Under the pieces are notes generated by a model. It was not told the origin of the DNA. It did no database searches and was given only the letters and a program-made list of their open reading frames with translations. Shown here in pieces: positions 48,945 to 60,228 of a stretch of DNA of 64,000 bases. Source of the DNA: Phoronis australis (lineage: Eukaryota; Phoronida; Phoronidae); NCBI GenBank assembly GCA_002633005.1, contig NMRA01000120.1, positions 766,371 through 830,370 of the forward strand, read 5' to 3'. The position numbers and the translations under genes are program-made. The stretch's first letter is position 1. Each line of letters opens with the position of its first letter.

Positions 48945-50060
48945 ACCGCGTATTATGCTTGATACTATGGCCGCTTTCGGAATCCTGACCACAGCACCCA
49001 CAATGCACCATATTAACCTAATTTCAATATGGCGTCGCTGCAAATCCGCTATTGCCCTACGATTACAGTTGTACATACATACTAGACCAGGAGCAAAATT
49101 ACCCATGAGAACCACCAGAGCTAATGTGCCAATACTTTTCAGTACTGCAACAAAAATCATTTGAAGTGGACATAAACTCGCCTAAAATCACATAAAACAA
49201 CTTTTGATTTAGACATTTTACCATCATGAAATAAGTATTACTTCCAGGACACTTTTGAGAGATTTCAGAACTTTGAAAGATCTGGCAATATGCAGTTTCT
49301 AGAGACCAGTCTAATAGTGTGTGATTTTATACACACAACATGGTCTCAAGGAATAGCAAACTGTCAATTCGCTACAATTCCAGAAAACACTTCCCATCTG
49401 GATAAGGAACAAACTGAGCAAAGTTTATAGAGGTAAATGGTTTAAATCAAAACTTATTACCTCATGGACAGAAGGTCTACAACCCAGGCAGAAAGATAAG
49501 TTAACAAAACCAGCCTAACTGCAACAGGGGCTCAAATTTCAGCTATACCCATTTACAAACAAAAATCTATAATGGTAAATAAAATGCAGAAACATAAATT
49601 CAGATCAATTACGCATCTTCAAGGAAAAGGAACGGTACAGTGGTCAGAAATCATCTAAATGTGATGGCCACACTGAGAAATCCTGTCAGACCAAAAAATC
49701 CAGTGGCTAAACAAAATGAACAATTTACCATTACCATGTGGCCCAGGATCATGATCCGTGCCTGAACAAAAATTCAGTCTAGGTAAATTTTAGATTTGTG
49801 ATGTTCACACAAGCAGTTCTGGTGCAAACAAAGCTTGTGACAATACACAAGCCTACTTCCCTACACAGCTGTGCTGACACAATAATGCCCCCACTGGATT
49901 TAGCAGATCAGCCAGAGAATTTACAGGTCCAGCCACTGTACTGTTTCCACCTTTTGAATTTTTACAATGCTACATCCTTGACAATCGCAGATTGCCTCTT
50001 TCAGTGCATACTCCACTTCCTCTGTCCCAGTTTCCCCACATTTGCTGAGAGTGGCCTATA

Positions 50061-50312
50061 TTAACAAATTACTTTGGACCTGTTGTGGTGTAAGCCTGTA
50101 TTCTTTGGCAAATACTTTTTTCCCGATTCGTTCCTCAAGCTACAAATTCTCTTTGACATATCTTGTGGGAGTAGACTTTTAGGCCTCTCTCTAGCCCCCT
50201 CACTTAGTTGTCCAGAAGGGTGCCTTCTTGCTGGTTGTGAACTTTTCCATACCCAACCTTTACTAATAATCGGCAGGTCTCCAACTTCAGCAGAAGCCAC
50301 TTCTTCAGCATA
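50061..50312 (-). CDS. Possible exon of unknown protein inside the 6.4-kb insertion
   Basis: An acceptor-like TTAGTAATCAG precedes an open minus-strand frame reading AYAEEVASAEVGDLPIISKG, with later WVWKSSQPARRHPS and a basic end closing at a TAA. The composition is protein-like but I recognise no domain. It lies upstream of the THAP gene on the same strand, so it could belong to the same or another TE gene. Confidence 0.25.
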   Translation of the reverse strand, partial: YAEEVASAEVGDLPIISKGWVWKSSQPARRHPSGQLSEGARERPKSLLPQDMSKRICSLRNESGKKYLPKNTGLHHNRSKVIC

Positions 50313-51079
50313 AGCCTTTCCTGATTACTAAAATTGTATTAATGAAAAAATTAAACATATTAAATTTAATGTGGTAATTTCGGCTCAGAAAATATGAATA
50401 CCAAGCTAAAGTGAAGGCACCAATATTTTTGAGGGCTTTAACATGTTTAAATAACTTCATAATCGCCGAAATTCATTGGCAGACATAACATACTCCCTAC
50501 TCTATAAAAGTAGTTCATGGGCAGAAGTCATGTTACACATTTGGTAGTTGTTATGAAAAGTTATTATGACCACCTATTTTCTATGCCAATGTGTACATGT
50601 AGTTGCATAAACATCAACACATTTGAATAAGATATGATCAAGCAATAAGGCCCAAGTTATAAGCAATCACGGTGTGTCAATAAAAGTATTTTGCATGAAT
50701 GACGTGCTTCTAAATATTCCTCAGGGTTAGGCCCTGGAGATTAGTGATTCCTACCTGAGCTCACACGAAGCAGGACGTTGAACCTTGACTTAACGTCTTT
50801 GGTCATTTTTCAGACCTCTAATCAGATTTCTCCTCTTGAGTGTGCAGTGGATGTAATCAGTGTCTTTGGCGACGCCAATATATCTCGAGTGTTGTAACGA
50901 TGATTCGGGCAAGTGAATCTAATACGATGGTTTATGTAGCTCCTGCTGCACAGCTGCCTCCGAGGCAGACACTGAGACAGACTACTTCTCAGGAGGACAC
51001 GTTCCACCTCCACATCAGCTCCACTTACTCTTATAAGTTGCTCAAATGTCTCGCTCTTTTCCTTGTGCATTCCCCTAGA

Positions 51080-51190
51080 GTTTCCAAAGTTGTTTCTCTC
51101 CGCAGTTTGTAGAAATACCACATTCGATGCGACTGGCAGTGCCAGATAAATAGATAAATTCGCAAACCCGCACTTTAGGTCAGCCATCAT
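51080..51190 (-). CDS. Possible first exon inside the 6.4-kb insertion
   Basis: A tandem ATG ATG at 51185-51190 opens a minus-strand frame starting MMADLKCGFANLSIYLALP. It runs to a strong donor, AGA|GTAAGT, at about 51030, after EKSETFEQLIR. The bases between suit a short coding exon. No downstream partner was established, so this is speculative. Confidence 0.25.
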
Positions 51191-53032
51191 TCAACTAACG
51201 CATTGTAAACTTTAGTTAAGTATTCAAACAAGTTGGATGAACAAATTTAGTATAATTTCATGTTTTAGTGGGAAATGCTTTTATCTTTAAAATTAATGAA
51301 AAACATTTCAGCAAACCAATTCTATTAATTATTGTATTATACCACGACATATTAATGCGTAGAAACGGCGCACAACTAGTGACTGGTTTAACATGACAAA
51401 TACACATACGCGGTCTGAAAATAGTGAAATTCAGACACCTATTACCAAGCCTGCCTGAAAGGCTGACAAAGTTTTTATTGTATTAATTTCAAGGGCACGG
51501 AGTCTTTCACATGTCCAGGTTATTATTTTTAGTTTTCTCGCGGGGGCAGCTTCGCTATAAGGGTACAACTTACTGCTGGTTTTTCACAAGAAGGAAGTGT
51601 ACCTCCACGGAAACAGTTCCAGTGTTACCATGGTAACCGATATTTCACTGACATTGAGCCTATCGTGTGATATCAAACTTGTTCAGAAACGATTCTAATT
51701 GAAGCAGAAACTGGAGTAGAAAATTTGGTGAAAATGACTCATTCTACATCAAGAAATTGCCTCATTTTGCCCCCCCAGAACACTTCCCTTGTATCTCCTA
51801 AACCACCAAAGTTTGTGGTGTCATACTTCACCCAATTTCTCTCTTCCCTTATGTGATTTATCAGACTAAACATGGATCTGAATGGCTGACCAACCACCTT
51901 GCCGCTTCTTGGCTGTACAGTGGTCGGTGGATCCGTACACTGATACTTAATATCCCTCGGTTTTAATCTACCATGAAAGGCGAGTTTCTTAAATGCATTT
52001 TCGTGACTATTGCATCACTTCGTGGACAAATTTTTAGAGAATTAGGAAGATTTTAGAGAAAAATTCGAACAGTTAAGTATCAATCAGGCAGACTTCTCAA
52101 ATCATAGAGTCAGAAATCTAGTCTTTATACTTGAAATTAAACTCCAAGTCATTTTGACACTTTCCGATCTATTTTAATGCGAGCTGGAGTTAAGCATCTT
52201 TTGTGCGTTACAATATGTCATAAACTAAGTATATGATAGTCTAATAATGATTCCGCAATTGACAATTGAAACATTAATGCTACAACTTCGATTCTGAACC
52301 CAAAATATTAAGCTTTTACTGGAGTCTGTACACCAAGTGCAAAGACAGTAAGTACCAACTAGGAATCGAAACTCATCTCTGGAAACAATAATTTGCCCGA
52401 ACATACATCAATAAATATTTACGTCAAACCAGGACGAAAAGCTGCAAGAATGAATCCGATTTCGATTTCGAGCACACAAGTGTACTCATGGCATAGAAAA
52501 GGCAAATCTTCAGACAGTCAGCAAGTTTCCTTTATTTAAAATCCGAATTAAGCCACTAACCAAAACTTTGGAAGTGGTACACTAAAGTGATACGATGCTG
52601 GTTATAATTCGACAGCTTCACCTAGTATGGCCTTCGAAAGAAGTCTGAGCAGTATGCCAAGTCCAGTGTTGATATGCTGTACTCAAATCATAATGACACC
52701 ACGTTAAACTACCAGGTTGACTACCAGCAGGTTACAAATTCTACAGGAAAGCTGTTCGTTCCAGAACAATTAACAATAACTCTCTTAAACATTGTTCACC
52801 AACCGTTGGTGTTAAATTGGACACCAGACTCGCGGAAGTTTCCAAAAAGGCTTTGTAAGGTCGAAAACCTTGATCCCAGTCTCCAAAACACGATTTTGGA
52901 TGTTACTATCAATGGAAACTACACGACGATACATCATGCTTTTTTGTGAATATTTCATTTGAAATTTTTTTCTTCATTCCAAAACTGTCAAGCTGCATGT
53001 ACAGTGTGAGGTATTATCAGGCATCTAATTAC

Positions 53033-53254
53033 CTTTGTTAGAACACGGACTCAGTGCAGGTGTCCATGAGTTGTAACTTGTAGATCTTGAGGTAGAACTA
53101 GAGCAGGTGAAGACCTTCGATGATGTTCCATCTGTAAAGACCTTGCTGTCTTTGCAAACAAGTGTCAGAGACTGGCCCCTGCGTATGGTCTTCGGTTGGT
53201 TTCCACTCACAACCGCGTTCAATCTTGACAAGACAAGTTCGCACGAAGGCAAGG
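53033..53254 (-). CDS. CCP-like domain exon A3
   Basis: 222 bp, ATTAAG acceptor, G|GTAATT donor, phase 1 at both ends. It reads LPSCELVLSRLNAVVSGNQP, then RRGQSLTLVCKDSKVFTDGT, FTCSSSTSRSTSYNSW and PALSPC. Leu replaces Val in GQSVTL. Otherwise it matches A4 except for the last part. It is the first A exon after the TTAA element in the preceding intron. Confidence 0.85.
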
Positions 53255-54181
53255 CTTAATAAAAATTATTAATGTCATTATCGCTTTCAATACGAGATTT
53301 CTTTGTCATCTCTTTGATTGAATCCGGCTTACACTGCATACCAGATGTCAAGCATGCGCTGCTTGATGCCAATGCTAATTCATCAAGGAAACGAAATACT
53401 CTAAAGCCCCGCCAACACACAGTGCTTCCCTAGAACAGCGTGCACTTGTGGAACGTACACTCACATTGAAATGGAGAGTCCAAGCACAGAAATACACATA
53501 TCCGGCAACCAGGCCAAGGTGGATGTTGTCACTCTTTGACTGACAATGAACAACTGATGCGAATACAGGGCCCAAACCAAGATTAGTCCATGAGTAACCG
53601 CAACTTACAGTGACTCCCTCCATGTCCAAGGCTGGAGGCCACACAGTAATTAGAAAAAGTAGATATTGTTTTAGAACAAGTTACCCTCACCTCCATAAGA
53701 TGGAGTAACTTTCCACAAATGGGAAAAGTTACTCTAGTCTGAATAGCTTGCATCAAGCCTCAAAAATAGCAACAACTTTGTTCTGCAAATAATGTGTTTT
53801 AGGGTAATTCTGTGTGTGGACGGCGCTGAAATTTAAAAAACTACTTTTGAGTTACTTTTTGTTATTTCACTTCACCTTTTGATACGAGGGCGCTAAGTAC
53901 TAGCTCGCAACATTAAAGGCGAAGGCAACCTTTTTCCATGTCATTTTGAGCTAAAATAAGGTTGGTTGATTATCCTAGACATATTTTCCACTTAATTACA
54001 GTTTTTCGTAATTTTATTAACTACTCGTTCGCTACTGCGGAAGTGACGTTTTAGGAGGCAAGCATTTCGCGCCAATTTCTTTTCATATAGTCTGACTGTG
54101 AGAGCTGCCGAGTCAGTCATTGTTCTACCTCGGTTGTGTTAAGTTCCCTCGTCGTTTGCTTTCATTTACTAGTCAATCAAC

Positions 54182-54634
54182 ATGCCACACTGTTGCTGCG
54201 TACCGGAATGTACTAATTATCGGCTCACGCGCGCTTTGGGAGTACCTTTGCATCGCTTTCCGATGGATGACACACTTCGCCGTACTTGGCTTCGCGTTCG
54301 TGAGAAGAACGCAGCGTTACTCGTCCACGCAACGTACAAAGCAGTGGAGAATTACCGTGTGTGTGGCAAGCACTTTCTGCCCTCCGGTTACGAAAGGGAT
54401 TTGTACGCTGAACTGATGAAGGTCCCTGCGAAACAACGCCTGAAGAAGCATGCCATTTCGTCTCTGTTGATTCCCGGTAGTGCTCCGTCGCCAACCCCCA
54501 GAAGTGCGTTTTTGAAGCGAGAAGCCTCGCAAGCTGTGGCCAGTACAGTGACTGGAGCCAGTAGAGGCACTTCATCTACTGTCACCCGTTCCTCCGAACG
54601 TACCCCCAGAGCGTGCAATTCCTGGAACCAGTAG
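54182..54634 (+). pseudogene. N-terminal THAP domain of a Kolobok-type transposase
   Basis: ATG at 54182 starts MPHCCCVPECTNYRL, followed by LHRFPMDDTLRRTWLRVREK and RVCGKHFLPSGYERDL. Cys-x4-Cys, Cys-x2-His and the conserved Trp and Pro form a complete THAP finger. An AISSLLIPG block sits where the AVPTIF box of other THAP proteins lies. A Ser/Thr-rich linker follows and a stop comes after 150 residues. In an intact transposase the zinc-ribbon and catalytic parts would follow. Here only a short further piece remains at 54812-54986. Confidence 0.8.
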
Positions 54635-54811
54635 TGATTCGCCCTGTGCTGTTTTCTCCAGCCCAGAGCCTCTAGGCAGCCCTGCAGCGATATTGAGTAG
54701 TGGGTGATTACAGGCCCAGTTCGACACCCAGTGAAGAGGAGTTTGTAGTTCAGTGAACAGATCGGTGAGCCAAACTTTGATAAGTTTATTGTGGACTTGC
54801 CTATTTAGAAG

Positions 54812-54986
54812 GTGCCAGGTGTGTGGCAAGGGAGTCACACGACACGATGTAAGCAGTTTTGGTGTTCAGGTCACCATCCACTGGAAGTGTGTCGCGGGAC
54901 ACTCTGGCAAGAGGGACAGTTGTTCCTCTGTCCGTGGTATGCCGGAGGTCCACTTTACCATGTCCAGCAGTGGCTTGGCCTCGTAG
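54812..54986 (+). pseudogene. Zinc-ribbon-like piece of the same transposase
   Basis: The plus frame reads RCQVCGKGVTRHDVSSFG, then VTIHWKCVAGHSGKRDSCSS. Cys-x2-Cys and Cys-x3-His around a WKC-GH core resemble the segment that follows THAP in large invertebrate transposases, as I recall that family. It stops at SSSGLAS. The catalytic domain is absent, presumably deleted between here and the right terminal repeat. Confidence 0.6.
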
Positions 54987-55308
54987 AACTCTGAACAGCA
55001 CAAGCATTCCATTGAAGAAGGCATAACAACGCAAACAGTGCATTTGCACCCAGACGTGTCACCACGTCTGTCCNAGCGGACGAGTAATTAATAAAGTTAC
55101 GAAAATCTGTAATTAAGTGGAAAATATGTCTAGGATAACCAACCAACCTTATTTTAGCTCAAAATGACATGGAAAAAGGTTGGTTTCGCCTTTAAATATT
55201 ACAAAGTTGCCATGATAAATCCGAGAACAGACAAGCATTCTTGCATACATTAGGTGTTATTTAATTCGCTGTAAAACGGCAGATTAGATGTTAATATAGT
55301 AGTTATAC

Positions 55309-55548
55309 CTTTCTCAGTGCACGGACTCAGTGTAGGGCTCCATGAGGTTAAACTATTAGAACTATAAGTATAACTAGAGCATGTGAAGACCATCGACGAC
55401 ATTCCATTTCCGAACACTTTAGTGTCGAGGCATTGAAGTGTGATAGACTGGCCCTTACGGATAATCGTTGGCTTATTTCCACTCAGAGAGCCCGTAGTTT
55501 TCCACTTTGCGCTGAGCATTACCAAGTCAAGTTTGCACGAAGGTACAG
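55309..55548 (-). CDS. CCP-like domain exon B3
   Basis: 240 bp, CATTCAG acceptor, G|GTATAA donor, phase 1 at both ends. It reads VPSCKLDLVMLSAKWKTTGS, GNKPTIIRKGQSITLQC, VFTCSSYTYSSNS and SWSPTLSPC. B3 and B2 share RKGQS and SWSPT, which separate them from B1 and B4-B5 (SKGQS, SWNPT). B2 and B3 are therefore each other's closest relatives. Confidence 0.85.
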
Positions 55549-56769
55549 CTGAATGAGGAAAATTATGTAAGTTTTCACGGTGGAACTCACAGGTATTACC
55601 AATCTAGTTAAAATCAATATCAGATTGCGACCGACTGAAGCTTCTGTAAAACAACGCAAGGTACACTCTTACTTCTTAATATCCTTCGGTTTTATTCTAC
55701 CGTGAAAAGCCAGTTTCTTTAATGCATTTTCGTAACTTTTGCATCACTTCGTGGCCACCATTTTAGAGAATTGGAAAGATTTTAGAGTCAAAGTCGAACA
55801 GTTAAGTATCAGTCAGGGAGACTTCTCAAATCATAGAGTCAGAAATCTAGTCTTTATACTTGAAATTAAACTCCAAGTCATTTCGACACTTTCCGACCTA
55901 TTTTAATGCGAGCATCTTTTTTGCGTTAAAATATGTCATAAACTAAGTATATGTTAGTCTAATAATGATTCCGCAATTGACGATTGAAACATTAATGCTA
56001 CAACTTCGATTCTAAACAAAAAATATTGAGCTTTTGCTCGAGTTTGTACACCAAACGCAGAGACACTGACTACCAACTAGGAATAGAAACTCATCTCCGG
56101 AAAACATGATTTGCCCCACCATACATCAATAATTACTTACCTCAAACCAGGACGAAAAATTGCAAGAATACATCCGAATTCCATTTCGAGCACACAAGTT
56201 TACTCATGGCATAGGAAAGGCAAATCTTCAAACAGTCAACAAGTGTCCGTTACTTAAAATCCGAAATATGCCACTCACCAAAATTTTGGAAAGGGTACAT
56301 CATAGTGATTGCTATGATGGTTATAATTCGAGAGCTTCACCTAATATGGTCTTCAAAAGAACTCTCAACAGTATTACAAGACGAGTGTTGATATGCTGTA
56401 CTCAAATCATGATGGCGCCAGGTTAACATAGTACGTTGATTACCAGCAGGTTAAGAATTATGCAGGAAAGTGGTTATTTTCAAGAAATTTACAATAATGC
56501 TCTACAACTTTACTCACCAAGCCTACGCGTTAAATTTCTACGCCAGACTCGCGGAAGTTCCCAAAAATACTTCGCAAGATCGAAAACCTGGATCCCATTT
56601 TCCGAAACACGATTTTTGGATGATACTATCAAGTGAAACTACAAGTTTCGCTGATATACCACGACTATACCTCATGCTTTTTAGTGAATATTTCATTTGC
56701 AATTTTTTCTTCATTCCAAAATTGTCAAGCTGCATGTACAGTGTGAGGTATCACCAGACATATAATTAC

Positions 56770-56991
56770 CTTTGTTAGAACACGGACTCAGTGCAGGTGT
56801 CCATGAGTTGTAACTTGTAGATCTAGAGGTCGAACTAGAGCACGTGAAAACCTTCGATGATGTTCCATCTGTGAAGACCTTGCTGTCCTTGCAAACAAGT
56901 GTCACAGACTGGCCCCTGCGTATAGTCCTCGGTTGGTTTCCACTCATAACCGCGTTTAATCTTGACAAGACAAGTTCGCACGAAGGCAAAG
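56770..56991 (-). CDS. CCP-like domain exon A2
   Basis: 222 bp, ATTAAG acceptor, G|GTAATT donor, phase 1 at both ends. It reads LPSCELVLSRLNAVMSGNQP, RTIRRGQSVTLVCKDSKVF, FTCSSSTSRSTSYNSW and PALSPC. It has Arg in NQPRT, as in A1, where A3 and A4 have Lys. The exon is preceded by the conserved ORF-like spacer at 57112-57381. Confidence 0.85.
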
Positions 56992-57766
56992 CTTAATAAA
57001 AATGATTAATGGCATTATCGCTTTCACTACGAGACTTCTTTGTCATCTCTTTGATTGAATCCGACTTACACTGCCCACCAGCTGTCAAGCATACGCTGCT
57101 TGATGCCAATGCTAATTATCCAAACAAACGAAATACTCTAAAGCCACGCCAACACACAGTGCTTCCCTAGAACAGCGTGTACTTGTGGAACGTATACTCA
57201 CATTGAAATGGGCCGTCCAAACACACAAATACACATATCCGGCAACCAGGCTAAGGTGGATGTTGTCATTCTTTGACTGACAATGAACAACTAATGCGAA
57301 TACAGGGCGCAAACCAAGATCAGTCCATGAGTAACCGCAACTCATAATGACATCCTCCATGTCCAAGGCTGGAGGCCACACAGTAATTAGAAAAACTACA
57401 TATTATTTTAGAATAAGTTACCCTTACCTCCATAAGATGGACTAACTTTCCAAAAATGGGAAAACTTACACTAGTTTGAATAGCTTGCATCAAGCCTCAA
57501 AAATAGCAACAACTTTGTTCTACCAGTAATGTGTTTTAGGGTAATTCTGTGTGTGGACGGCGCTGAAATTTAAAAAACTAATTTTGAGTTACTTTCTGTT
57601 ATTTCACTTCACATTTTAATACGAGGGCGATAAATACTAGCACGCAAAATTAAACATTACAACGTTGCCATGTTAAATTCGAGAACAGACAAGCATTCTT
57701 GCATACATTAGGTGCTGTTTAATTCGCTGTAAAACGGTAGATTAGATCTTAATAGAGAAGTTATAC

Positions 57767-58006
57767 CTTTCTCAGTGCACGGGCTCAGTGTAGGGCTCCA
57801 TGAGGTTAAACTACTAGAACTATAAGTAAAACTAGAACATGTGAAGACCATCGACGACATTCCATTTCCGAACACTTTAGTGTCGAGGCATTGAAGTGTG
57901 ATAGACTGGCCCTTACGGATAATCGTTGGCTTATTTCCACTCAGAGAGCCCGTAGTTTTCCACTTTGCGCTGAGCAATACCAAGTCAAGTTTGCACGAAG
58001 GTACAG
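57767..58006 (-). CDS. CCP-like domain exon B2
   Basis: 240 bp, CATTCAG acceptor, G|GTATAA donor, phase 1 at both ends. It reads VPSCKLDLVLLSAKWKTTGS, IIRKGQSITLQCLDTK, VFTCSSFTYSSSS and SWSPTLSPC. Phe replaces Ser or Tyr after CSS. All four cysteines and Trp are present. The exon begins with GTA where most B exons have GTG. Confidence 0.85.
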
Positions 58007-59227
58007 CTGAATGAGGAAAGTTATGTAAGTTATAACGGTAGAACTGATAGGAATTACCAATCTATTTAAAATCAATATCAGATTGCGACCGACTGAAGCC
58101 TCTGTAAAACAACGCAAGCTTTACTCTTACTTCTTAATATCCTTCGGTTTTAATCTACCGCGAAAGGCGGGTTTCTTCAATGCATTTTCGTGACTTTTGC
58201 ATCACTTTGTGGCCACCTTTTTAGAGAATTAGAAACATTTTAGAGTCCAAATGGTACAGTTCTGTATCATTCAAGGAGATTTTCAAATTAGAGTTAGAAG
58301 TCTAGTCTTTATACTTGAAATTAAACTCAAAATCATTTTGACACTTTATGATCTATTTTAATGGAAACGGGGGTAAGCATCTTTTGTGCGTTGCAATATG
58401 TTATGAATTAAGTAAGTGATCATCTAAGAATTATGTCGCACATGACGATTGAAATATTAATACTACAACTTCGGGTCTGATCCCTAAAGATTGAGCTTTC
58501 ACTCGTGTCTGTACACCATGTGCAGAGACGGTGAGTACAAACCAGGAATAGAAACTCATTTGCATAAACCATGACTTGCCCAAAAATACATCAATAAATA
58601 TTGATCTTCAACTAGGAAGAAAAAATCCAAGAATAGTTTCGGGTTCGATTTCGAGCACACAAGTCTACTCAGGGCACAGGAAAGGCAAATCTTCAGCCAA
58701 TCAACAAGTGTCCTTCATTCAAAATCCGAATTAGGCTGCTAACCACAACTTCGGAAGTGGTACAGCATAGTGACTGCGATACTGGTTATAATTCGAGAGC
58801 TTCACCTAGCATGGTCTTCAAAAGAAGTCTGAGCAGATTTCCAAGACGAGTGTTGATATGCTGTACTCAAATCATAATGACACCAGGTTAACTTAGCACG
58901 TTGATTACCAGCAGGTTAAGAATTATGCAGGAAAGGGGTTCTTTTCAGAATAATTTACAATAATGCCCGGCAACATTGGCCATCAAACCTTTGCGTAAAA
59001 TTTGACGACAGACTCGCGGAAGTTAACAAAAAGACTTCGTAAGAACGATAACCTGCATCCCGAAACACGACTTTTGGATGATACTATCAAGTGAAACTAC
59101 AAGTCTCGCTGATATACCACGACGATACTTCATGCTTTTTTATGAATATTTCATTTGCGATTTTTTTCTTCCTACCAAAACTTCAAGCTGCATGTACAGT
59201 GTGAGGTATCATCAGACATTTAATTAC

Positions 59228-59449
59228 CTTTGTTAGAACACGGACTCAGTGCAGGTGTCCATGAGTTGTAACTTGTAGATCTGGAGGTCGAACTAGAGCA
59301 CGTGAAGAACTTCGATGATGTTCCATCTGTGAAGACCTTGCTGTCCTTGCAAACAAGTGTCACATACTGGCCCCTGCGTATAGTCCTCGGTTGGTTTCCA
59401 CTCACAACCGCGTTTAATCTTGACAAGACAAGTTCGCACGAAGGCAAGG
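59228..59449 (-). CDS. CCP-like domain exon A1
   Basis: 222 bp, ATTAAG acceptor, G|GTAATT donor, phase 1 at both ends. It reads LPSCELVLSRLNAVVSGNQP, RRGQYVTLVCKDSKVFTDG, KFFTCSSSTSRSTSYNSW and PALSPC. Two residues are unique to it: Tyr in GQYVTL and Phe in KFFTC. Confidence 0.85.
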
Positions 59450-60228
59450 CTTAATAAAAATGATTAATGGCATTATAGCTTTCACTACGAGACTTCTTTG
59501 TCATCTTTTTAATTGAATCCGGCTTACACTGCCCGCCAGCTGTCAAACATACGCTGCTTGATGCTAATGCTAATGCTAATTCACCAAACAAACGAAATAC
59601 TCTAAAGCCCCGCCAACAAACAGGGCTTCCCTACAACAGCGTGCACTTGTGGAACGTACACTCACATTGAAATGGAGCGTCCAAACACAGAAATACACAT
59701 AACTGGCAACCAGGCTGAAGTGGACGTTGTCATTCTTTGACTGACAATGAACAACTAATGCGAATATAGGGCCCAAACCAAGATCAGTCCATGAGTAACC
59801 GCAACTCATAATGACTCCCTCCATGTCCAAGGCTTGAGGCAACACAGTAATTAGAAATGGTACATATTATTTTAGAACAAGTTACCCTTACCTCCATAAG
59901 ATAGAGTAACTTTCCACAAATGGGAAAAGTTACACTAGTTTGAATAGCTTGCATCAAGCCTCAAAAATAGCAACAACTTTGTTCTACCAGTAATGTGTTT
60001 TACGGTAATTCTGTGTGGACGGCGCTGAAGTTTAAAAAACTACTTTTGAGTTACTTTCTGTTATTTTACTTCACCCTTTAATACGAAGGCGCTAAATACT
60101 AGCACGCAACATTAAACATTACAACGTTGACATGTTAAATTCGAGAACAGACAAGCGTTCTTGCATACATTAGGTGCTATTTAATTCGCCCTAAAACGCC
60201 AGGTTAGATCTCGTTAGAGAAGTTATAC

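Larger units (their letters stand above)
45530..51947. mobile_element. 6.4-kb insertion with imperfect inverted ends and a THAP gene
   Basis: Sister units read CTTACTTCTTAATATCC without interruption (41740, 43063, 55668, 58128). Here CTTACTTCT ends at about 45529 and CTTAATATCC resumes at about 51946. The two ends are inverted relatives: both read AAGTA, then AGT, then an ACG, with a shared inner block AGCGGCAAGGTGG followed by GGTCAGCC about 35-50 bases in. Host bases repeated at the junctions are at most two or three, so the target duplication is unresolved. The minus-strand THAP gene at 47.7-48.9 kb is inside. P elements carry a THAP domain, but no transposase core was found. Confidence 0.7.
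53917..55191 (+). mobile_element. Kolobok-type DNA transposon relic, TTAA-flanked, 1275 bp
   Basis: The element begins AGGCGAAGGCAACCTTTTTC and its right end is the inverse, AGGCGAAACCAACCTTTTTC. The two ends pair for about 115 bp with few mismatches. TTAA sits just outside both (53913-53916 and 55192-55195). Sister units read CAACATTAAACATTAC, with one TTAA, confirming insertion and TTAA duplication. TTAA targets plus a THAP finger fit the Kolobok superfamily; piggyBac also uses TTAA but lacks THAP. An N at 55074 lies inside. At 1.3 kb it is far too short to be autonomous. Confidence 0.85.

Noticed and set aside
50840-51112. 90-codon plus-strand frame overlapping the 51.1-kb minus frame
   Set aside because: Shadow of the minus-strand frame. 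No start context, motif or splice signals.
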